This document shows positions 8,842-17,117 of a stretch of DNA of 64,000 nt, in pieces. The stretch spans positions 542,001 to 606,000 of the forward strand of contig QCNP01000001.1 of NCBI GenBank assembly GCA_003210095.1, written 5' to 3'. Numbering within the stretch: position 1 is the stretch's first letter; the number at the start of each line of letters is the position of its first letter. Source of the DNA: Pelagibacteraceae bacterium AG-426-E17. Lineage in GTDB: Bacteria; Pseudomonadota; Alphaproteobacteria; Pelagibacterales; Pelagibacteraceae. Made by a program: the position numbers and the translations under genes. The notes beneath the pieces were generated by a model. The model ran no database searches. It saw nothing but the letters and a program-made list of their open reading frames with translations, and was not told the DNA's origin.

Positions 8842-10298
8842 TACAATATTTTATCTAATACTTTGGCAGAAGATAGCACACCAGGCACTCCCGCACCAGG
8901 ATGAGTACCTGCACCAACGAAATATAATCCTTTGTAAATTTCTGACTTGTTGTGAAAACGAAAGTATGCAGATTGAGTAAATTTTGGCTGGATTGAAAAA
9001 CCTGATCCAAACTTTGTATTTAAATCATTTTCAAAATAATCAGGAGATAAATAAAAATCCTCAACTATATTTCTTTCAAGATCTGGCAATAAATCATTCT
9101 GCATTTTTCTTATTACAAGTTTTTTAATTTTTTCTCCTTCTATAGACCAATCAATATTTGATTGATTATTTGGAACAGGCACTAAAACATAAAAACAATC
9201 ATTTCCCTCAGGAGCCATTGATTTATCCGTGGCAGTTGGTCTATGTAAATAATAACTTATATCATCGTTTAGTTTTTTCTTATTAAATATATCATCAAGA
9301 TGTTCTTTGTACTTATTTCCAAATTTAATAGTATGATGCTCTACATCTTTATAAACTTTTTTTGTTCCAAAATAATAAACAAACAAACCCATTGAATAAT
9401 CCATTCTATTTCTTTTCCAATTGAAAAATAAATTTCCTTTTTTTTTATTTAATAATTTTTCATACACTCCTGGTGGATCAGCGTTACAAATAACATTATC
9501 TGCTAATAATTTTTCACCGTTATTTAATTCAACACCCTTTATATTTTTGTTCTCCTCAATAATTTTTTTGACCTCCACTCCTTTAATCACTTTTATATTC
9601 TCTTCTATCATTAAAGTTTCTAACCCTTTAACAATATTACCTGTGCCACCCATGGAATAGTGTATCCCCCATTTTTTTTCCAAATATAATATTAACCCAT
9701 ATATTGACGTAGTTGTAAAAGGGTTTCCTCCCACTAAAAGTGGATGCATGCTAAATATTCTTCTCAGCTTTTCATTTTTGACGTATGAAGAGACAAGTGA
9801 GTAAACAGATTTATAACTTTTAAGTTTTAGCAAAGACGGAATCTGCTTAAGCATAAAAAAAGGTTTATTGAAAGGGACGTCAGAAAGTTCCATATAACCC
9901 TTATCGAAAATTTTTTTCGTAAAGTATACTAAATTGAAATAACCTTTTACATCTTCTTTAGAAACTTCGGAAATTTGCTTCTTCATATCTTCATCATTTC
10001 CAGAGTAATTAAATTTATAACCATCCTCGAAAACAAATTGATACCAAGTTTGTAATGGTTTTATATTTAAGTAATCTTCAGCTTTTTTTCCAAATAGTTG
10101 AAATAATTCATCAATCAAATAAGGTGCTGTAATTACAGTGGGTCCAGCATCAAATTTAAAACCATTTTTTTCAAAAACTCTTGCTCTACCACCTAAATCT
10201 TTGTGTTTTTCAACTAAAGTAACATCATGCCCTTTAGCTCTAAGTCTTAAAGCGGCCGATAGCCCACCAAATCCTGATCCAACAATTACAGATTTCAT
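8841..10298 (-). CDS. crtI: Phytoene desaturase
   Basis: A 485-residue FAD enzyme of the CrtI family that converts phytoene to lycopene by successive desaturations. The N-terminus holds the FAD-binding motif VIVGSGFGGLSAALRLRAKG and the ARVFEKNGFKFDAGPTVI stretch; the C-terminus ends with GLYFVGAGTHPGAGVPGVLSSAK, the bacterial-type CrtI signature. Length is normal. It is the first carotenoid gene after atpF, 43 bases downstream on the same strand, and no convincing separate promoter was recognised in that gap. The four genes crtI-crtB-crtY-blh turn GGPP into retinal. Confidence 0.96.
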   Translation of the reverse strand: MKSVIVGSGFGGLSAALRLRAKGHDVTLVEKHKDLGGRARVFEKNGFKFDAGPTVITAPYLIDELFQLFGKKAEDYLNIKPLQTWYQFVFEDGYKFNYSGNDEDMKKQISEVSKEDVKGYFNLVYFTKKIFDKGYMELSDVPFNKPFFMLKQIPSLLKLKSYKSVYSLVSSYVKNEKLRRIFSMHPLLVGGNPFTTTSIYGLILYLEKKWGIHYSMGGTGNIVKGLETLMIEENIKVIKGVEVKKIIEENKNIKGVELNNGEKLLADNVICNADPPGVYEKLLNKKKGNLFFNWKRNRMDYSMGLFVYYFGTKKVYKDVEHHTIKFGNKYKEHLDDIFNKKKLNDDISYYLHRPTATDKSMAPEGNDCFYVLVPVPNNQSNIDWSIEGEKIKKLVIRKMQNDLLPDLERNIVEDFYLSPDYFENDLNTKFGSGFSIQPKFTQSAYFRFHNKSEIYKGLYFVGAGTHPGAGVPGVLSSAKVLDKIL

Positions 10299-10341
10299 AT
10301 TTACAATTTATATTTTTTTAAATTCGAAAGTAAGAAAATAT

Positions 10342-10842
10342 TTAGTTTGACTTTAATTTTTTTAAAGCTTCTTTACTTTCTTCAATATTTTTCTGGAAAA
10401 TGTTGTCTAATTTTGACTTATCTATTGTATTTTTTATAATTTTTTCAACGGAGGTGACCGCAATATCTATAGAAGTTATTTTTATATGTTTTAATGCCTG
10501 TTCTTTCATTTGAGTAATTTTTTCCTCGGTCAACCTTTTTTTAATTTCAGCAGATTTATTAAATTTATCTTTAAATTGTTGAACCATAATATCTGCATCC
10601 TTCTTTGCGTTTTCCATAATAACATTAGTTTCATCTGAGGCAGTGTTAAGTTTTGCTTGAGATTGATCCAAAAATGATTTTGTCTCTTTTCTTAATTTCT
10701 CACTTTCTTGCAGCTCATTTTTTATATCAACTATTAATTTATTTAGACTATCATTAATTTTTATTGGAACTTTTAAATAAATTAAAACCGCAAAAAAAAT
10801 TATAAAAGATATAGCTACCCAAAAAGTTGCATCAAAAACCAT
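10342..10842 (-). CDS. atpF: ATP synthase F0 subunit b
   Basis: A 166-residue protein with one N-terminal membrane helix (about residues 5-25, FWVAISFIIFFAVLIYL) and a long charged, lysine/glutamate-rich coiled-coil stalk. This is the b subunit, part of the peripheral stator linking F0 to F1. It starts at the last base of the preceding b' gene. Two different b-type genes side by side are characteristic of photosynthetic bacteria and Alphaproteobacteria. It is the last F0 gene before the carotenoid cluster; the F1 genes are not in the window. Confidence 0.93.
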   Translation of the reverse strand: MVFDATFWVAISFIIFFAVLIYLKVPIKINDSLNKLIVDIKNELQESEKLRKETKSFLDQSQAKLNTASDETNVIMENAKKDADIMVQQFKDKFNKSAEIKKRLTEEKITQMKEQALKHIKITSIDIAVTSVEKIIKNTIDKSKLDNIFQKNIEESKEALKKLKSN

Positions 10843-11414
10843 TATTTATCTCTTGTAGTTTTAATTTGATCATTAACAATTGCTGAGACATTACTTTTAT
10901 TTACCTCTACTCCAATCAGTTTTTGGATAATTTCACCAGCTGTATCAACCGCGATTAAATTTATCTTTTCTGGAGCCGATTTTATTAAATCATTTATCTC
11001 ATTTTCAGCATCTTTAATTTTAGAATTAAGTTCGTTTTCTATTTTTTCTCTTTCCTTACTCAACTCTAATTGAATTTTCTCTTTTGCTAAATTAAAAGTT
11101 TTTTTGGCACTATCTTTAGCATCAAATATTATTTTATCATATTCTTTGAGATTTTTTTCACCTTTTATTTTTTGATCATCTGCAATTTCAATATTATCCA
11201 TTATTTGTGATTTTCTTGACTCTAAATTATTTCTTATCTTTGGTAATATAAATTTTGATAAAACAATAAATAAAATTCCAAAGCTAATGGTTAACCAGAA
11301 TATTTGAGAAAACCAAAACTCCGGATTTAATTGGGGCATACCCTCAGTTTCTGCACTTATAGCGATTTGATTAAAGCTAAAAAGTGCATACAAGTGAATT
11401 ATTATTTTTTTCAC
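10842..11414 (-). CDS. atpF': ATP synthase F0 subunit b'
   Basis: A 190-residue b-type stator subunit. It has a hydrophobic N-terminal stretch resembling a signal sequence, then a membrane helix (about residues 35-58, QIFWLTISFGILFIVLSKFILP) and a long coiled-coil tail. The PQLNPEFWFSQIFWL lead-in is typical of the b' (AtpG/AtpF2) branch. With AtpF it forms a heterodimeric peripheral stalk. It lies 7 bases downstream of atpE and overlaps atpF by one base, so order and spacing support one F0 operon. Confidence 0.9.
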   Translation of the reverse strand: MKKIIIHLYALFSFNQIAISAETEGMPQLNPEFWFSQIFWLTISFGILFIVLSKFILPKIRNNLESRKSQIMDNIEIADDQKIKGEKNLKEYDKIIFDAKDSAKKTFNLAKEKIQLELSKEREKIENELNSKIKDAENEINDLIKSAPEKINLIAVDTAGEIIQKLIGVEVNKSNVSAIVNDQIKTTRDK

Positions 11415-11421
11415 AAATTTT

Positions 11422-11649
11422 TTAAAATGCGAATAAAATAATTAATGCAACAACAAGTCCAAAAAGTCCTGTAGCTTCAGCTAAAGCAAAGCCTAATAAT
11501 AAATTAGGAAACTGCTTTTGTGCTGCAGACGGATTTCTCATTGCACCAGATAAATAGTTACCAAAAATAATTCCGATACCTACTCCTGCACCAGCCAATG
11601 CAATTGCTGCTAGACCTGCTCCTATCATTTTTGCTGCTTCTAGTTCCAT
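11422..11649 (-). CDS. atpE: ATP synthase F0 subunit c
   Basis: A 75-residue proteolipid with two membrane helices. The first contains the glycine-rich packing motif AGAGVGIGIIFG, the polar loop is AMRNPSAAQKQ, and the second helix carries the ion-binding carboxylate Glu58 in GFALAEATGLFG. It forms the rotor ring. The residues around Glu58 look like a proton-binding site rather than a typical sodium site, which is inference. It sits between atpB and atpF'. A possible ribosome-binding sequence (AAAGGAGGATAG on the coding strand, next to the start) is one of the few clear Shine-Dalgarno sequences in the window, fitting the high expression this subunit needs. Confidence 0.96.
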   Translation of the reverse strand: MELEAAKMIGAGLAAIALAGAGVGIGIIFGNYLSGAMRNPSAAQKQFPNLLLGFALAEATGLFGLVVALIILFAF

Positions 11650-11662
11650 ACTATCCTCCTTT

Positions 11663-12397
11663 TTAATGGTGTAAATTTAATGCATCATTTAAATAAATGC
11701 ATGTTAATATCGCAAAAACATAAGCTTGAAGAAAAGCAACTAATATTTCCAAACCTGTTAATGCAACTGAAAAGCCTAATGGGAGCCAACCTCCCACTAA
11801 ACCAAGACTTACTACGAAACCTCCAAATACCTTCATCATTGTGTGACCAGCCATCATGTTAGCAAATAATCTTACTGATAAACTGATTGGTCTGCTTAAA
11901 TAAGATATTATTTCTATAATAACTATTAATGGCAATAGTATTATTGGAACACCACTGGGTACAAAAAGTTTTAAATATCCTAATCCATGTTTTATAAAAC
12001 CAATAATAGTTACGCCTATAAAAATAAATGCTGCTAAAACAAAAGTAACTATAATATGGCTGGTTACTGTAAATGAATAAGGTATCATTCCGAACATATT
12101 GCAAAACAATACAAACATAAATAAAGAAAATATAAATGAAAAATAAGGTTTTGCTTTAGCCCCAGCTGTATCATTTATCATTTTTGAAACAAAAGAATAA
12201 CTAAGTTCAGACAGTAATTGAATTTTGTCAGGGATAAGAGATTTTTTTTTTGATCCAAAATTGAAAATTATAAGAATTGCTAATGTGCTGATTACCATAA
12301 ATAAACTTGCATTGGTAAATGATATATCAATTTCACCTATTTTAATTTCTGGTCCAATTCTATAGACATTGAATTGGTACATCGGATTTGCGGCCAT
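11663..12397 (-). CDS. atpB: ATP synthase F0 subunit a
   Basis: A 244-residue membrane protein with about six helices. The essential arginine of the proton half-channels is in SLSVRLFANMMAGHT, and the last helices have the conserved GLEILVAFLQAYVFAILTCIYLNDAL. The N-terminus NPMYQFNVYRI resembles the alphaproteobacterial subunit a start. It passes protons to and from the c-ring. It is 5 bases downstream of atpI and 13 bases upstream of atpE, in the usual order I-B-E-F'-F. Confidence 0.97.
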   Translation of the reverse strand: MAANPMYQFNVYRIGPEIKIGEIDISFTNASLFMVISTLAILIIFNFGSKKKSLIPDKIQLLSELSYSFVSKMINDTAGAKAKPYFSFIFSLFMFVLFCNMFGMIPYSFTVTSHIIVTFVLAAFIFIGVTIIGFIKHGLGYLKLFVPSGVPIILLPLIVIIEIISYLSRPISLSVRLFANMMAGHTMMKVFGGFVVSLGLVGGWLPLGFSVALTGLEILVAFLQAYVFAILTCIYLNDALNLHH

Positions 12398-12402
12398 AAA
12401 AT

Positions 12403-12672
12403 CTACTTCTGTATTTTTTTTGCAGATCTAAAAACATTTGTGATACCTGCTACAACACCTACAAAAAAAAATATTATAATTAACCAGGGTTTAGTATCAA
12501 ACCAGGTGTCTAAAATAAACCCAATAATTGTCCCAACTAAGACTGCAGAAACCAGCTCAGTGCTCATTTTAAAAGCTTGGCCTAGATTTGACCGTGATGT
12601 TGGGTCCTTTTCAGGATTAATTTTCTTTTTTGCAATTTTTAGGCGAACTTTAAGGTCTTCATCTTTACCCAT
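12403..12672 (-). CDS. atpI: ATP synthase F0 accessory subunit I
   Basis: An 89-residue protein with a charged N-terminus and two membrane helices (about residues 38-57 and 63-80), including GTIIGFILDTWFDTKPWLIIIFF. This matches the AtpI/AtpZ (F0F1-ATPase subunit, DUF3/AtpQ-like) family, which helps assemble the c-ring or transports Mg2+/Ca2+ in other bacteria. Its start immediately follows the smc stop with no spacer, so the F0 operon may be expressed as an extension of the dciA-dsbA-smc transcript. A promoter for it could also lie inside smc. Confidence 0.88.
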   Translation of the reverse strand: MGKDEDLKVRLKIAKKKINPEKDPTSRSNLGQAFKMSTELVSAVLVGTIIGFILDTWFDTKPWLIIIFFFVGVVAGITNVFRSAKKIQK

Positions 12673-15069
12673 TTATGCAACCATGCTCTCTGCTTTCTCT
12701 AGGTCAACAGCAACAAGTTGGCTTATACCTTTCTCTGGCATTGTAACCCCATAAAGTCTGTTCATTTTTGACATAGTAAGAGCGTGATGAGTTACAATAA
12801 TAAATTTTGTCTTTGTTATTCTTACAAGTTCATCTAATAAACTACAAAATCTTGTTACATTTGCGTCATCTAATGGCGCGTCTACTTCATCTAAAACACA
12901 AATAGGTGCTGGATTTGTTAAAAAAACTGCAAAGATTAAGGACAAGGCAGTTAGTGCCTGTTCACCTCCAGATAACAAAGTAATTGATTGCAATCTTTTT
13001 CCTGGTGGGCTTACTAGCATTTCTAAACCAGCGTTTAAAGGATCATCAGAGTCCAACAATTCTAACTTTGCACTTCCACCGTTAAAGAGTTTAGTGTAAA
13101 CCTCATTAAATTTTCTATTTACTTTCTCAAAAGCATCTAAAAGCCTTTCCCTACCTTTCTGATTAAGTTCATTAATACTTTCTTTAAGTTTTGAAATCGC
13201 AGAAACTAAATCAGATCTATCCTTTTCCATTTTTTTTATTTCAATCTCATATTTACTTGTCTCTTCATCAGCTTTTAAATTAACAGAACCTAACTTTTCT
13301 CTTTCCCTTTTCTTTTTATCAAGTAACTCCTCCTGTTCTAAAGAATCTGGCAATTCTTGATCTAACTGTAGATTAGAAAATTCAAACAGATTATTTTCAT
13401 TTAAGTTAAGCTCATCATCAATTCTTTCAAGTAAATCTGATTTTCTCTTGTTTAAACCCTCAATTGTAGCTGCAGAGCTTGCCTTCCTTTCTCTTATACC
13501 AATCGAATTTTCTTTTATATCATTTAGTTTATTTCTTTTAACTGAAATATTATGTTCACCTTCCTCGATAATTTTATAGTATTTATCTCTATCTAATTCA
13601 GAAATTCTTAAACTTTCCGTTAGCTGTCCCTTTTTTTCGGCTTGGCTTTTAGGCTTGCTTTCTAAAATTTCAAGCTGCTTTAAATTTTTATTTTTTCTTG
13701 TCAGTAACTGTTTAATCGTATCTTGTGATTTGAATAACAATTTTTTCCAGCTGTCAATCTCTTTATCAATATTTTCAATTCTTTCAGATCTTTTAATTGA
13801 CTCATTTTTTATATTTTGATTTTTGCTGTAGTCCTCGGCATATGATTGAACAACGACCTCTAATTTTTCTATCTCTTTTAATGCATCTTGTCTTTTGTCT
13901 AAATTAATTAACTCTTTAATTTTATTAATGCAAAACTTTAGTTTTTTATCTGTATCTTTTAAATCATGATTAGATTGTTTTTCAGTTTCATAATATTTAG
14001 AATCAATTTCTACTAATTCTCTTTTTTCCTCTCGAAGTCTTTTTTCATTTGAGTTTGCATCTATTACTATGCTTTTTTCTCTATCCTCATCCTCATCTAT
14101 AATCTTTAAATTATCTTTTAAACTTTCAATTTCATTTTGAATTCTATTATTTTCTTCGTCCAAATTTTGTATTTCTATATTTAGTCTCTGAATTTTTGAT
14201 AAGTTTTCAAAATTCATTTCTTTAATTGGATTAATTTTCTTTGACTCTATATCTATTTCCGATTCTAATAAGGACATCTGGTTATTAATTTTTTCGAACT
14301 CATCATCAGAGTCTGTATTTATTTCCTCTTCTAATTTGATTTCTTTTTCTAATTCTTGTAATTTTAGATAATATAATCCAGCTTCAATCTTTTTAATTTC
14401 ATTGGATATTAATTTGTATTTATTTGCTTCTTCAGCCTGTTTTTTTAAATTTGCGAGCTGTTTTTCTTGTTGTCTTCTTAATTCATCTGCTCTTTTTAAA
14501 TTATTTTCTGCTGCGTTTAATCTTATTTCAGCTTCATGTCTTCTAGCATGTAGTCCTGATATACCAGCTGCTTCTTCTAATATGGCTCTCCTATCATTTG
14601 GTTTTGCTGTTACAAGAGAACCAATTCTACCTTGGCTTATTAAAGAGGGAGAGTGAGCTCCTGTAGACAAATCAGCAAAAAACATTTGTGCATCTTTAGC
14701 TCTCACTTCTTTTCCATTAATTGAAAATTTAGAACCTTTATCTTTTTCAATTTTTCTTTTTATCTCAATGTTTTTTATGCCGCTATACTTACCAACATTC
14801 TCTAAACTATCATTGATTAGGTTTAGTGTAACTTCAGCAATATTTTTTGATGGTTTATTCGAAGTTCCAGAAAAAATTACATCTTCCATGCCAGATCCCC
14901 TCATACTCTTTGCTGATGTCTCTCCCATACACCATCTTAAAGACTCAACTATATTTGATTTTCCACAGCCATTTGGACCAACTATACCTGTTAGTCCATT
15001 TTCTATTGATAGATCTGTTTTTTCAGCAAATGATTTAAAACCATTTAACTGGATTTTTTTAAATTCCAT
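12673..15069 (-). CDS. smc: Chromosome segregation protein SMC, short and apparently hingeless
   Basis: A 798-residue SMC ATPase for chromosome compaction. The N-terminal head has Walker A GPNGCGKSN (residues 31-39) and the Q-loop region SLISQGRIGSLV. The C-terminal head has the signature LSGGEQ (699-704) and Walker B ICVLDEVDAPLDD (about 723-735). Between them lies about 480 residues of charged coiled coil. Usual bacterial SMCs are about 1150 residues with a globular, glycine-containing hinge in the middle; I see no hinge-like segment here. RecN or SbcC are less likely, because the head motifs and the dciA-dsbA-smc context point to SMC. No scpA or scpB gene is in the window. Confidence 0.9.
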   Translation of the reverse strand: MEFKKIQLNGFKSFAEKTDLSIENGLTGIVGPNGCGKSNIVESLRWCMGETSAKSMRGSGMEDVIFSGTSNKPSKNIAEVTLNLINDSLENVGKYSGIKNIEIKRKIEKDKGSKFSINGKEVRAKDAQMFFADLSTGAHSPSLISQGRIGSLVTAKPNDRRAILEEAAGISGLHARRHEAEIRLNAAENNLKRADELRRQQEKQLANLKKQAEEANKYKLISNEIKKIEAGLYYLKLQELEKEIKLEEEINTDSDDEFEKINNQMSLLESEIDIESKKINPIKEMNFENLSKIQRLNIEIQNLDEENNRIQNEIESLKDNLKIIDEDEDREKSIVIDANSNEKRLREEKRELVEIDSKYYETEKQSNHDLKDTDKKLKFCINKIKELINLDKRQDALKEIEKLEVVVQSYAEDYSKNQNIKNESIKRSERIENIDKEIDSWKKLLFKSQDTIKQLLTRKNKNLKQLEILESKPKSQAEKKGQLTESLRISELDRDKYYKIIEEGEHNISVKRNKLNDIKENSIGIRERKASSAATIEGLNKRKSDLLERIDDELNLNENNLFEFSNLQLDQELPDSLEQEELLDKKKREREKLGSVNLKADEETSKYEIEIKKMEKDRSDLVSAISKLKESINELNQKGRERLLDAFEKVNRKFNEVYTKLFNGGSAKLELLDSDDPLNAGLEMLVSPPGKRLQSITLLSGGEQALTALSLIFAVFLTNPAPICVLDEVDAPLDDANVTRFCSLLDELVRITKTKFIIVTHHALTMSKMNRLYGVTMPEKGISQLVAVDLEKAESMVA

Positions 15070-15077
15070 TTTTACTA

Positions 15078-15659
15078 TTATAACAGTTTTTCAATAGCTT
15101 TTTGTAAATTTTTGAAAGTTAAAGGTTTTTCAAACTTTTTCTCATTTATAATTATAGTTGGAGTTGAGTTCACATCATATTTTTTAACTGCTTCGACTCG
15201 ATCATTTAATATATGATCTTCCAAAACTTCATTTGCAAAACATTTTTTTGTATCAATTTTATAATTGCCCTCTTTAATAGTTGTATTTAAGTTTGAATTT
15301 ATCTCATTGATCGTTGAGCCTTTCGCCCATTTTTTTTGGTTCAAATAAAGGTGATGTAGTAATTCAGAATTTCCATCATTTTTACAATGCGAAAGCTTAG
15401 AAGCATTCAAAGCAGCCATATCTAAAGGGAAATTTTTGTATTCTATAGAAATTAATCCAGTGTCTATAAATTCTTTTTTTAACTCAGGAAAAATATCATT
15501 ATGAAAATCTGCGCAATACGAACAAGTTAGAGATTCATACACCAAAATTTTTATTTTTGAGTTTGAATTCCCGTCTATTATTGGCTTTATATTTTCAGCT
15601 CTAAGCTCACCAATGTTGAGAGCAATAAGAATTAAAAAGATATATCTTAGTTTTTTCAT
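15078..15659 (-). CDS. DsbA-like thiol:disulfide oxidoreductase, exported
   Basis: A 193-residue protein with an N-terminal signal peptide (about residues 1-21), then a thioredoxin-fold DSBA domain. The active site is Cys46-Ser-Tyr-Cys49 in ESLTCSYCADFH; the cis-proline loop is VNSTPTIIIN. It probably introduces or isomerises disulfides in exported proteins, perhaps including the cytochrome and oxidase assembly proteins encoded here, which is inference. It overlaps the end of the DciA-like gene by 4 bases and lies 8 bases upstream of smc, the usual alphaproteobacterial arrangement. Confidence 0.92.
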   Translation of the reverse strand: MKKLRYIFLILIALNIGELRAENIKPIIDGNSNSKIKILVYESLTCSYCADFHNDIFPELKKEFIDTGLISIEYKNFPLDMAALNASKLSHCKNDGNSELLHHLYLNQKKWAKGSTINEINSNLNTTIKEGNYKIDTKKCFANEVLEDHILNDRVEAVKKYDVNSTPTIIINEKKFEKPLTFKNLQKAIEKLL

Positions 15660-16129
15660 CTTGATTTAAATACTTTAATTAGATTTGATAAGGATCTCTT
15701 TAGACTTTCATCTTTAACATTTTTAATGTTTGAATGAAACTTTTTTTTTGACTCATAAGATATTTCTTCTTCATAGTACGTTTCATCTCTATCGAAAGTA
15801 ACAATTTTAATTTTTTCTAATACTTTATAACCAAAGTATGCGTTAATTTTATCTATTATTTTATTTTTTGAATATTCTATATCGATTTCTTTACCTCTTT
15901 TTATCATTATTTCGAGCGTTGAATTATTAATTTTATTTGAATTTTTATATTTGATTGGAAAACTAAATTTAAATAAATCATTACCAACAAAATGTTTCCA
16001 ATTATCCAAAATATCAGGATATATAGTTCCTTTTTTATTAATAATTTTTTTTATTTTTGTGGGTAAAGTGTCTTTAAAAGATCTTAATCCTTGAATGACT
16101 TTAGATCTCTGATTAGAATTAAAATTCAT
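15656..16129 (-). CDS. DciA-like DUF721 family protein
   Basis: A 157-residue protein whose middle (about residues 35-110: ILDNWKHFVGNDLFKFSFPIKYK...STLEIMIKRG) matches the DUF721 fold, an RNA-binding-like KH-type domain. In bacteria without DnaC, DUF721 proteins (DciA) load the replicative helicase DnaB. The C-terminus is lysine/serine rich. It is the first gene of the long minus-strand string and starts at a CATG shared with the divergent mutY, so its start codon and mutY's overlap by two bases. Family assignment is by pattern and neighbourhood; the helicase-loader role is known from the family, not shown here. Confidence 0.8.
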   Translation of the reverse strand: MNFNSNQRSKVIQGLRSFKDTLPTKIKKIINKKGTIYPDILDNWKHFVGNDLFKFSFPIKYKNSNKINNSTLEIMIKRGKEIDIEYSKNKIIDKINAYFGYKVLEKIKIVTFDRDETYYEEEISYESKKKFHSNIKNVKDESLKRSLSNLIKVFKSR

Positions 16130-17117
16130 GAGTAAATCAACTATATCAAAAAAAATTTTATTTTGGTACGATAATAATAAGAGAATTCTTCCATGGAGAA
16201 AAAATACTTCTAAGGAACAAAAACTTTATTTCACGTTGGTTAGTGAGTTTATGTTGCAACAAACTCAAGTTTCTACTGTAATTCCTTACTTTAAAAGATT
16301 TGTACAAAGAATTCCAAATTTTAAAAAGTTGTCCAAAACAAATGACCAAACACTAATGAAGTTGTGGGAAGGATTGGGTTACTATTCTAGAGCTAGAAAT
16401 TTAAAAAAATCTGCAATCATGATTATAAATAAATTTGGTGGAATTTTACCATCTAATTTTGAGGATTTAAAATCTTTGCCTGGAGTCGGTGACTATACGT
16501 CTACTGCAGTAATGGCTATTGCTTTCAATGAAAAATTTATTCCTTTAGATGGAAATATTGAAAGAATTCTTAAAAGAGTTTTATTTCTAAGAAGCGATAA
16601 AGATATATCAAAAAAAAATATGAAAATTTCAAAAAATTTTTTTGGCTCATCAGAAAGAGCAAGTGATTACGCTCAAGCTATTATGGAATTAGGTGCTTTA
16701 GTATGTAGGCCTGTTTCTCCATTATGTGGTAAGTGTCCTATAAGTACAAATTGTATTTCATATAATCGAAAAGATTTTTCTTTAATAAAAAAAACAAAAA
16801 AAAACAAGATAAAATATTTTGAGGTAAATATTTATATGAATGAAAATAAAATGTTATTAGTTAGAAATAATAAATTTAACTTTCTTAAAAATTTATTAAT
16901 TTTTCCGATGAACGAAATAGATAAGTCAAAATTTAACTCTTCGCTAAAAGTAAAAACAAAAATTAAGATATCTAATATAGATATGAATATTATAATTAAT
17001 AAAAATAAAATTAAATCAACAAATAAAGGTGTAATTTTGAATCGAAAGAATATAGCTAGTGAAGTAATACCATCTTTTACAAAAAAATTACTTAGAGTAG
17101 CTTCAAGCAATGTATGA
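16128..17117 (+). CDS. mutY: A/G-specific adenine glycosylase MutY
   Basis: A 329-residue base-excision repair enzyme that removes adenine mispaired with 8-oxoguanine. Catalytic Glu40 is in SEFMLQQTQVS, the helix-hairpin-helix is LPGVGDYTS (about 117-125), and the catalytic Asp141 is in PLDGNIERIL. Cluster cysteines are 193, 200, 203 and 209 (CX6CX2CX5C). The C-terminal Nudix-like recognition domain is present but short and divergent. Its ATG shares the CATG with the divergent DciA gene. It overlaps the following monooxygenase gene by 4 bases (ATGA). Confidence 0.96.
   Translation: MSKSTISKKILFWYDNNKRILPWRKNTSKEQKLYFTLVSEFMLQQTQVSTVIPYFKRFVQRIPNFKKLSKTNDQTLMKLWEGLGYYSRARNLKKSAIMIINKFGGILPSNFEDLKSLPGVGDYTSTAVMAIAFNEKFIPLDGNIERILKRVLFLRSDKDISKKNMKISKNFFGSSERASDYAQAIMELGALVCRPVSPLCGKCPISTNCISYNRKDFSLIKKTKKNKIKYFEVNIYMNENKMLLVRNNKFNFLKNLLIFPMNEIDKSKFNSSLKVKTKIKISNIDMNIIINKNKIKSTNKGVILNRKNIASEVIPSFTKKLLRVASSNV

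Noticed and set aside
12374-12754. 126-residue plus-strand frame across atpB, atpI and smc
   Set aside because: It is antisense to well-supported genes and has no domain pattern; an artefact of complementary codons.
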